Of a stretch of DNA of 64,000 nucleotides, positions 49,721-61,400 are shown in pieces. The position numbers and the translations under genes were made by a program. The first letter of the stretch is position 1; each line of letters begins with the position of its first letter. Source of the stretch: Primula veris. Lineage: Eukaryota; Streptophyta; Magnoliopsida; Ericales; Primulaceae. The notes below the pieces were generated by a model that ran no database searches, was not told where the DNA came from, and saw only the letters and a program-made list of their open reading frames with translations. The stretch spans positions 31,274,661 through 31,338,660 of the forward strand of contig OY821748.1 of NCBI GenBank assembly GCA_963682055.1. The letters are read 5' to 3'.

Positions 49721-52700
49721 TTTTATTGATATTCGACATTGTCATTTATTTCTTGAATTTATGGCTTATAGTACACGACTTATACTGTTTTTCGTTTTTG
49801 CCCTTTTTTGCATGATTTTGTTGCCTATAGCAAATGCTTATATTGAGATTTTATACTGTGTTTTTCTTTTTTGAATTTATGGCCTATAGTGCAAGGTTTT
49901 TACCATTTTTTTTCTTCTTTTTTTTGCATGATTTTATGGCCTATAAGCACACGCTTTTGTTGAGATTTTAAATCGTCCCTTTCTTTATTTGATTTATGGC
50001 CTATAGTGCAAAGTTTTTACAGTTTTTGTTTTCCTCCCTTTTTTCCATGATCTTGTGGCCTATAAGCACACACTTTTAGTGATATTTTATAGTGTTTTTC
50101 TTTTTTGGATATATGGCGTATAGTACAGGCTTTTTGGCATTTTTCGTTTATGCTATTTTGTGCATGATTTTGTTGCCTTTAGCTCACACTTTACTTGATA
50201 TTTGACATTGTCATTTATTTCTTGGATTTATGGCTTATAATACACGGTTTATAATGTCTTTCGTTTATGCCCTTTTTTTAAATGATTTTGTGGCTATAAC
50301 ACACTTTTATTTAGATTTTAAATTGTCTCTTTCGTGGATTTATGGCGTATAGTACACAGTTTTTACTGTTTTTTGTTTCTACCCTTTTTTACATGTTTTT
50401 GTGACCGCACACACTTTTATGAAGATTTGTTATTGTCATTTTATTACTTGGATTTATGGCTTATAGTACATCGTTTTTGCCATTTTTTGAATGATTTTGT
50501 GGCCTATATAGCACACACTTTTATTGATATTCTACATTGTCCTTTTATTTCTTTGATTTATGGCTTATACAACACGGTTTTTACCGTTTTTTGTTTCGGA
50601 ATATTTTTGTATGATTTTGTGAACTATATAACACACACTTTTATCGAGATTATACATCGACATTTTATTTCTTGGATTTATGGCTATAGTACACGGTTTT
50701 TATCATTTTTCGTTTCAGTCATTTTTTACTGAATTTTATGGCCTATAGAAAATGCTTTTATTGAGATTTCAAATTGTCCTTTTATTTCTTGGATTTATGG
50801 CCTATAGTACTCGGTTTTTACTGTTTTTCGTTTCTACCATTTTTCGCATGATTTTGTGGCCTATAGCACACTTTTATTGAGACTTTTTATTGTCAAAATA
50901 TTACTTGGATATGTACACATTTTTGGCATTTTTTGTTTTTGCCACTTTTTGCATGATTTTGTGGCCTATAGCACACGTTTTTATTGAGATTTTAAATTGT
51001 CTTTTCCTTTCTTGGATTTATGGCCTATAGTGCACGGTTTTTACCGTTTTTCCTTTCTGCCTTTTTTTTTTATAATGATTTTGTGGTTAGCACACGCTTT
51101 ATGGCGTATAGTACACGGTTTTTACTAATATTCGTTTTTACCCTTTTTTGCATGATTTTGTGACCTATAGCACACGCTTTTATGAAGATTCATTATTGTC
51201 ATTTTATTACTTGGATTTATGGCTTATAGTACATCGTTTTTGGTATTTTTTGTTTCTGCCATTTTTTATAAGATTTTGTAGCCTATATAACACAGGTTTT
51301 TGGCTTTTATTGATATATTACATTGTTATTTTTTTTCTAGAATTTATTGCCTATATGACACGATTTTTACCGTTTTTCGTTACTGCATTTTTTTGCATGA
51401 TTTTGCAGAGTATATAGCACACACTTTTATCGAGATTTTACATCGACATTTTATTTCTTGGATTTATGGCTTATAGTACACGGTTTTTATCTTTTTTCGT
51501 TTCAGCCATTTTTTACTTGATTTCGTGGCCTATCGTAAATGCTTTTATTGATATTTCAAATTGTCCTTTTATTTCTTGGATTTATGGCCTATAGTACTCG
51601 ATTTTTACTGTTTTTCGTTTCTACCAATTTTCGCATAATTTTGTGTCATATAACACACTCTTTAATTGAGATTTTTTATTATCAATTTATTAATGGGATT
51701 TATGGTTTAGTACATGGTTTTACTGTTTTTCATTTCTCCCTTTTTGTCATGATTTTGTGCCCTATAGCACATGATTTTATTGAGATTTTAAATTGTATTT
51801 TTCTTTCTTGGATTTATGGCCTATAGTGCATGGTTTTTACCGTTTTTCGTTTCCGCCCTTTTTTGCATGGTTTTGTGGCCTATAGCACACACTTTTATTG
51901 TGTTTTTCTTTTTTGAATATATGGCCTATAGTACACGCTTTTTAGTATTTTTCGTTTATGCCATTTTTTGCATGATTTTGTGGCCTATAGGGACGGTTTT
52001 TACCGTTTTTCCTTTCTGCCTTTTTTTTATGATTTTGTGGCTAGCACACGCTTTTATGAAAATTTATTATTGTTATTTTATTACTTGAATTTATAGTTAT
52101 AGTACATCGTTTTTGGCATTTTTCGTTTCTGCCATGTTTTGCATGATTTTGTGGGCTATAGCACACACTTTTATTGATATTTTACATTGTTATTTTATTT
52201 CTTAGATATGGCTTATAGGTCACGGTTTTTAACGTTTTTTGTTATGTATTTTTTTGTGGCCTATAGCACACGCTTTTACTGACTATATAACACACTTTTA
52301 TCAAGATTTTACATCGACATTTTATTTCTTGGATTTATGGCTTATAGTACACGGTTTTTATCATTTTTCGTTTCAGTCCTTTTTTACTTGATTTTGCGGC
52401 CTATAGCAAATGCTTTTATCGAGATTTTAAATTACTCTTTTCTTTCTTGAATTTATGGTCTATAGTGCAAGGTTTTAACTGTTTTTCGTTTCCTCCCTTT
52501 TTTTCATGATTTTGTGGACGCACACGCTTTTATTGAGATTTTATATTGTGTTTTTCTTTTTTGAATATATGGTATGTAGTACACCCTATAGTACACGGTT
52601 TTTTGTTTGTTTTTAGTTTTAGCCCTTTTTTGCATGAATTTGTGTCCTATAACTCATGCTTTTATTGAGATTTTACTTTGTCCTTTTCTTTCTTAAATTT

Positions 52701-52865
52701 ATGCACTACAGTAGACGCTTTTACCGTTTTTTGTTTCCGCCATTTTTTTCATGATTTTGTGGCCTATAACATACCCTTTTATTGAGATTCTAAATTTTCC
52801 TTTTCTTTCTTGGATTTATGGCTTATAGTGCACGGATTTTAACCTTTTTTGTTTCAGCCATTTTT

Positions 52866-55800
52866 ATTGATATTTTATTTCTTAGATTTATGGCTTATAG
52901 GACACGGTTTTTACAATTTGTTGTTACTGCATTTTTTAGCATGATTTTGTGGCCTAGCACACACTTTTATTGAGATTTTAAATTGTCCTTTTCTTTCTTG
53001 GATTTATGTGATATAGTGCATGACTTTTATCGTTTTTCATTTCCGCCGTTTATTGCATGATTTTATGGCCTATAGCACACGCTTTTATTGAGATTTTATA
53101 TTGTGTTTTTCTTTTTTTGTTATATGGCTTATAGTACACGTTTTTTTGGCATTTTTCGTTTATGCCCATTTTTGCATGATTTTGTGGCAACACACGCTTT
53201 TATTGAGATTTTACATTGTCATTTTATTTCTTGGATATATAGCTTATATGACACGGCTTTTACCATTTTTTGTTAATGCATTTTTTTGCATGATTTTGTG
53301 GACAATATAACACACTTTTATCGATATTTTATATCGACATTTTATTTATTGGATTTATGGTTTATATTACATGGTTTTTATTGTTTTTTCGTTTCAGCAC
53401 CTTTTTACCTGATTTTGTGGCCTATAACAAATGCTTTTATTGAGATTTCAATTGTCCTTTTTTTTTTTGGATTTATGGCCTATAGTGCAATATTTTTACC
53501 GATTTTCGTTTCCTCTATTTTTTACATGATTTTATGGTCTATTGCACACGCTTTTATTGAGATTTTATATTGTGTTTTTCTTTTTTGGGTATATGGTACA
53601 TGCTTTTTGGCATTTTTCGTTTATGTCATTTTGTGCATGATTTTGTTGCCTATGTACTTTTCTTGATATTTGACATTGTCATTTATTTCTTCGATTTATG
53701 GCTTATAGTACACGGTTTTTACTATTTTTAGTTTATGCCCTTTTTTGCATAATTTTGTGGCATATAGCACACGCTTTTATTGGGATTTTAAATTGTCATT
53801 TTGTTTCTTTGATTTATGGCCTATAGTGCATGGTTTTTACCGTTTTTCATTTCCTTCATTTTTTGCATGATTTTGTGACATGCACACGCTTTTATTGAGA
53901 TTTTATATTGTGTTTTTTCTTTTTTGGATATATGGCCTGTACTACACACCTTTTGGTATTTTTCGTTTATGCCACTTTTTGCATGATTTTGTTGCTAGCA
54001 CACACTTTTCTTGATATTTGACATTGTCATTTATTTCTTCGATTTATGGCTTATAATACACGGTCTATACTAGTTTTTGTTTATGCCATTTTTTGAATGA
54101 TTTTGTGGCCTATAGCACACACTTTTATTTAGATTTTAAATTGTTATTTTCTTTCGTGGATTTATGGCGAGTACACAGTTTTTACTGTTTTTCATTTCTA
54201 CCCTTTTTAGCATGATTTTGTGACATATAGCACACACTTTTATAAAGATTTATTATTGTCATTTTATTACTTGTATTTATAGCTTATATAGTACACAATT
54301 TTTGGCATTTTTCATTTCTGCCATTTTTTTCATGACTTTTTGGCCTTTATCACACGCTTTTATTAATATTTTACATTGTCATTTTATTTTTGGATTTATG
54401 GATTATAGGACACGGTTTTTTCCATTTTTTGTTACTGTATTTTTTTGCATGATTTTGTGTACCATATAGCACACTTTTATTGAGATTTTACATCGACATT
54501 TTATTTCTCGGATTTATGGCTAGTACACGGTTTTTATCGTTTTTCGTTTCAGCCATTTTTATTCGATTTTGTGTCTTATAGCAAATGAATTTATTGAAAT
54601 TTCAAATTGTCCTTTTATTTCTTGTATTTATGGCCTATAGTACTCGATTTTTACTGTTTTTCGTTTCTACCAATTTTCGCATGATTTTGTGGCCTATAGC
54701 ACACGCTTTTAATGAGATTTTTTATTGTTAATTTATTACTTGGATTTATGGCTTATAGTACATGGTTTTTACCACTTTTCATGTCTGCCTTTTTTTCATG
54801 ATTTTGTGGCCTGTAGCACACGCTTTTATTGAGATTTTAAATTGTAATTTTCTTTATTGGATTTATGGCCTATAGGTCAAGGTTTTACTATTTTCTGTTT
54901 TCTCCCTTTTTTGCATGATTTTGTGGTCAATGGCACACGCTTTTATTGAGATTTTATATTGTGTTTTTTTTTTATATCTGGCCTATAGTACACGCTTTTT
55001 ACCATTTTTCGTTTATGCCATTTTGTGCATGATTTTGTTGTCCATAGCACACGCTTTTCTCGATATTTGACATTGTCATTTATTTCTTGGATTTATGGCT
55101 TATAGTACACGACTTATACTGTTTTTCATTTATGTTCTTTTTTGCCTGATTTTGTGGCCTATAACACACGCTTTTATTGAGATTTTAAATTGTCCTTTTC
55201 TTTCGTGGATTTATGGCGTATAGTACACAATTTTTAATGTTTTTCATTTCTACCCTTTTTTGCATGTTTTTGTGACCTATAACACACACTTTTGTGAAGA
55301 TTTATTATTGTCATTTTATTAGTTGGATTTATGGTTTATAGTACATCGTTTTTGGCATTTTTTGTTTCTGCCATTTTTTTCATGATTTTGTGGCCTATAT
55401 AACACACGCTTTTATTGAGATTTTAAATTGTTCTTTTCCTTCTTGGATTTATGGCCTATAGTGCAAGATTTTTACCATTTTTCGTTTCCTCCCTTTTTGC
55501 ATGATTTTGTGGCCTATAACACACATATATTGAGATTTTATATTGTGTTCTTCTTTTTTGGATTTATGGCCTATAGTGCAAGGTTTTTACCGTTTTTCGT
55601 TTTCTCACTCTTTTGCATGATTTTGTGGCCTATATCACATGCCTTTATTGAGATTTTTTATTGTGTTTTTCTTTTTTGGATATATGTCCTATAGTACACA
55701 CTTTTTGGCATTTTTCGTTTATACCATTTTGTGCAAGATTTTGTTGCCTTATAACACACACTTTTCTTGATATTTTATATTGTCATTTATTTCTTGGATT

Positions 55801-56080
55801 TATTTTATATTACATGGTTTTTACTGTTTTTTGTTTATGTCATTTTTTGCATGATTTTGCGGCCTATAGCACACGCTTTAATTGAGATTTTCATTTGTCC
55901 TTTTCTTGCGTGGATTTATGGCGTATAGTATAGAGTTTTTACTATTTTTTTGTTTCTACCCTTTTTAACGTGATTTTGTGACCTGTAGCACACGCTTTTA
56001 TTGTCATTTTATTACTTGGATTTATGGATTATAGTACACCGTTGTTGGCATTTTTCGTTTTTGCCATTTTTTGCATGATT
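52866..56080 (+). repeat. Satellite block duplicated from 46470-49720 (right copy)
   Basis: Right copy of the ~3.2-kb block described at 46470-49720. Offsets at shared markers are 6390, 6396, 6383 and 6388 bases, so only small indels have accumulated since the duplication. Confidence 0.85.
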
Positions 56081-57640
56081 TTGTGGCCTATAACACACGC
56101 TTTTATAGTTATTTTACATTATCATTTTATTTCTTCTATTTATGGCTTATATGACACGATTTTTACTGTTTTTTGTTACTGCATTTTTTTGCATGATTTT
56201 GTAGACTATATAACACACACTTTTATCTAGATTTTACATCGATATTTTATTTCTTGGATTTATGGCTTATAGTACATGGTTTTTATCGTTTTTTGTTTCA
56301 GCCCATTTTTACTTGATGTTGTGACCTATAGCAAATGCTTTTATGGAGATTTCAAATTGTCCTTCTATTTCTTGGATTTATGGCCTATAGTACATTATTT
56401 TTACCGTTTTTTCCTTTATGCCTTTTTTTCATGATTTTGTGGCTTATAATAACACACGGTGTTATTGAGAATTTAAATTGTCCTTTACTTTCTTGGATTT
56501 ATGGCCTATAGTGCATTGCTTTTACCGTTTTTCATTTCCGCCCTTTTTTGCATGATTTTGTGGCCTACACAGCACACGTTTTTATTGAGATTTTATATTG
56601 TGTTTTTCATTTTGGATATATAGCCTATAGTACACGCTTTTTGGCATTTTTCGTTTATGACATTTTTTGCATGATTTTGTTTCTTAAAGCACATACTTTT
56701 CTTGATATTTCACATTGTCATTTATTTCTTGGATTTATGCCTTAGTACACGATTTTTATCGTTTTTCCTTTCTGCCTTTTTTTTAATGATTTTGTGGCCT
56801 AGCACACGCTTTTATTGAGATTTTAAATTGTCCTTTTCTTTCTTGGATTTACGGTCAATAGTGCAAGGTTTTTACCGTTTTTATTTCTTCCATTTTTTGC
56901 ATGATTTTGTGGCTTATAATCACACGCTTTTATTGTCATTTTAATTGTTTTTTTCTTTCTTGGATTTATGGCCTATAGTGCAAGGTTTTTACCCTTTTTT
57001 GTTTCCTCCTTTTTTTGCATGATTTTGTGGCCTATAGCACATGCTTTTATTGAGATTTTATATTATGTTTTTCTTTTTTAGATATATGGCCTATAGTATA
57101 CGCTTTTTGGCATTTTTTGTTTATGCCATTTAGTGCATGATTTTGTTGCCAGCACATACTTTTATTGAGATTTTAAATTGTCTTTTCTTTCATGGATTTA
57201 TGGTGTATAGTACCCGGTTTTTACCGTTTTTCGTTTCTGCCCTTTTTTGCATGATTTTGTGACCTATAGCACACTCTTTTATGAATATTCTACATTGTCA
57301 TTTTATTACTTGGATTTATGGCTTATAGGACACGGTTTTAAGTCTTATAACACACACTTTTATAGATATTTTAAATCGACATTTTATGGATTTAAGTCTT
57401 ATAGTACACGATTTTTATGGTTTTTCGTTTCAGCCCTTTTTTACTTGATTTTATGGCCTATAGCAAATACTTTTATTGAGATTTCAAATTGTCCTTCCGT
57501 TTCTTTGATTTATGGCTTATAATACACGGTTTTTATCGTTTTTCGTTTCAACCATTTTTTACTTAATTTTGTGGCCTATCGCAAATGCATTTATTGAGAT
57601 TTCAAATTGTCCTTTTATTTCTTGGATTTATGTCATATAG

Positions 57641-58450
57641 TACTCGGTTTTTACTGTTTTTCGTTTCTACCAATTTTCGCATGATTTTGTGGCCTATAGC
57701 ACACGCTTTATTAAGGATTTTTATTGTCAATTTATTACTTGGATTTACGGCTTATAGTACATGGTTTTCACCATTTTTCATTTCTGCCTTTTTTTTCATG
57801 ATTTTGTGGCCTAGCACACGCTTTTCTTGTGATTTTAAATTGTCCTTTTCTTTCTTGGATTTATAGCCTATACTCGGTTTTTACTGTTTTTCGTTTCTAC
57901 CATTTTTCGCATGATTTTGTGGCCTATAGCAAACACTTTTATTAAGATTTTTTATTGTCAATTTATTACTTGGATTTACGGCTTATAGTAAATGGTTTTC
58001 ACCATTTTTCATTTCTGCCTTTTTTTTTTCATGATTTTGTGGCCTAGCACACGCTTTTATTGAGATTTTAAATTGTTATTTTCTTTCTTGGATTTATAGC
58101 CTATACTCGGTTTTTACTGTTTTTCGTTTCTACCATTTTTCGCATGATTTTGTGGCCTATAGCACACGCTTTTATTAAGATTTTTTATTATCAATTTATT
58201 ACTTGGATTTACGGCTTATAGTACATGGTTTTCACCATTTTTCATTTCTGGCTTTTTTTTCATGATTTTGTGGCCAATATAGCACACACTTTTATTGAGA
58301 TTTTAAATTGTTCTTTTCTTTCTTGGATTTATAGCCCATACTCGATTTTTACTGTTTTTCGTTTCTACCATTTTTCGCATGATTTTGTAGCCTATAACGC
58401 ACTTTTATTGAGATTTTTTATTGTCAATTTATTACTTGGATATATGGCAT
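57641..58450 (+). repeat. Dimeric higher-order repeat (~233 bp), three copies plus a partial fourth
   Basis: The marker TACTCG followed by TTTTTACTGTTTTTCG occurs at 57641, 57871, 58104 and 58339. Between these, GGTTTTCACCATTTTTCATTTC and GATTTACGGCTTATAG recur at the same spacing. Each unit is two variant monomers, and the copies are more alike than neighbouring monomers are, so this is a young local expansion. Confidence 0.88.
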
Positions 58451-61400
58451 ATAGTACACGCTTTTTGGCATTTTTTGTTTTTACCATTTTTGCATGATTT
58501 TATAGCCTATAACACACATTTTTATTGAGATTTTAAATTGTATTTTTCTTTCTTGGATTTATGGTCTATAGTGCACGGTTTTTACCGTTTTTCCTTTCTG
58601 CCTTTTTTTTCCATGATTTTGTGGCCTATAGCATACTCTTTTATTGATATTTTAAATTGTCCTTTTCTGCCTTTTTTTTTCATGATTTTGTGGTCTATAG
58701 TGCAAGCTTTTTACCGTTTTTCGTTTCCTCCCTTTTTTGCATGATTTTGTGGCCTATAACGCACACTTTTATTGAGATTTTATATTGTGTTTTTCTATTT
58801 TGGATTTATGGCTTATAGTGCAAGGTTTTTACTGTTTTTCGTTTTCTCCCTTTTTTGCATTATTTTGGGGCCTATTTCACATGCCTTTATTGAGATTTTA
58901 TATTGTGTTTTTCTTTTTCAGATATATGGCCTATAGTACACGCTTTTTGCCATTTTTCGTTTATGCCCTTTTTTGCATGATTTTGTGGCCTATAACACAC
59001 ACTTTTATTGAGATTTTAAATTGACATTTTCTTTCATGGATTTATGGCGTATATTACATGATTTTTACTGTTTTTCGTTTCTATTTTTTTTTGCATGATT
59101 TTGTGACCTATAGCACACACTTTTATGAAGATTTGTTATTGTCATTTTATTACTTGGATTTATGGCTTATAGTACATCGTTTTTCGCATTTTTTGTTTCT
59201 GCTATTTTTTACAAGATTTTGTGGCTTTTAGCACACACTTTTATTGATATTCTATATTGTCATTTTATTTCTTGGATTTATGGCTTATAGTACACTGTTT
59301 TTACCGTTTTTTATTACGGCATGTGTTTGCTTGATTTTGTGAACTATATAACACAGTTTTATCGAGATTTTACATCGACATTTTATTTCTTGGATTTATG
59401 GAAGTACAGGGTTTTTATGGTTTTTCGTTTCAGCCCTTTTTTACTTGATTTTATGACCTATAGCAAATTCTTTTATTGAGATGTGAAATTTTCCTTCTAT
59501 TTCTTACATTTATGACTTATAGTACATGGTTTTTATCGTTTTTCGTTTCAGCCATTTTTTACTTGATTTTGTGGCCTATCGCAAATGCGTTTATTGAGAT
59601 TTCAAATTGTCCTTTTATTTCTTGGATTTATGGCCTATTGTACTCGGTTTTTACTGTTTTTCATTTCTACCAATTTTCGCATGATTTTATGGCCTATAAT
59701 AGCACACACTTTTATTGAGATTTTTTATTTTCAATTTATTACTTGGATTTATGACCTATAGTACATGATTTTTACCGTTTTTCATTAGTGCCTTTTTTTC
59801 ATGATTTTGTGGCCAGCACACGCTTTTATTGGAATTTTAAATTGTCCTTTTCTTTCTTGGATTTATGGCCTATAGTGCAAGGTTTTTACCGTTCTTCATT
59901 TTCTTCCTTTTTCCCATGATTTTGTGGCCTATAGCACACCCTTTTATTGAGATTTTATAGTGTTTTTCTTTTTTTTGATTTATGGCCTATAGTATTTGGT
60001 TTTTTACGTTTTTCCTTTCTGCCTTTTTTCATGAGTTTGTGGCATACAACACACGCTTTTATTGGGATTTTAAATTGCCATTTTCTTTCTTGGATTTATG
60101 GCCTATAGTGCAAGATTTTTACCGTTTTTCGTTTCCTCTCTTTTTTGCATGATTTTGTGGGCTATAGCACATGCTATTATTTAGATTTATATTGTGTTTA
60201 TCTTTTTTTGGATATATAGCCTATAGTACACGCTTTTTGTCATTTTTCGTTTATGCCATTTAGTGCATGATTTTGTTGCCTAACACACACTTTTCTTGAT
60301 ATTTGACATTTTCATTTATTTCTTGGATTTATGGCTTATCGTACACGCTTTTTACTGTTTTTCGTTTATGCCATTTTTTGCACGATTTTGTGACCTATAG
60401 CACACACTTTTAAAGAGAATTTAAATTGTTCTTTTCTTTCGTGGATTTATGGCGTATAGTACACGGTTTTTACTGTTTTTCATTTCTATCCTTTTTTGCA
60501 TGATTTTGTGACCTATAGCATACACTTTTTTGAATATTCTACATTGTCATTTTATTACTTGGATTTATAGCTTAGGACACGGTTTTTACCATTTTTTTGT
60601 TACGGCATTTTTTTGCATGCTTTTGTGAACTATATAACACACATTTATCGAGATTTTACATCGACATTTTATTTCTTGGAATTATGTCTTATATTACACG
60701 GTTTTTATCGTTTTTCGTTTCAGCTCCTTTTCACTTGATTTTATGGCCCATAGTATATATTTTTATTGAGATTTCAAATTTTCCTTCTATTTCTTGGATT
60801 TATGGCTATAGTACACGGTTTTTATCATTTTTCGTTTCAGCCATTTTATACTTGATTTCGTGACCTATCACAAATGCTTTTATTGAGATTTCAAATTGTC
60901 CTTTTATTCCTTGGATTTATGACCTATATTACTCGGTTTTTACTGTTTTTTGTTTCTACCAATTTTCGCATGATTTTGTGGCCTATAGCACACGCTTTTA
61001 TGGATATTTTGCATTGTCATTTTATTTCTTGGATTTATAGCTTACATGACACGATTTCTACCATTTTTGGTTACTACATTTTTTTGCATGATTTTGTAGA
61101 CTATATATCACACATTTTTATCGACATTTTACATCGACATTTTATTTCTTAGATTTATGGTTTATAGTACAAGACTTTTATCGTTTTTCGTTTCAGCCCT
61201 TTTTTACTTGATTTTGTGGCCTATAGCAAATGCTTTTATTGAGATTTCAAATTGTGCTTTTATTTCTTGGATTTATGGTCTATATTACTCGGTTTTTACT
61301 TTTTTCGTTTCTATCAATTTTAGCATAATTTTGTGGCTTATAGGACATGCTTTAATTGAGTCTTTTTATTGTCAATTTATTACTTGGATTTATGGCTTAT

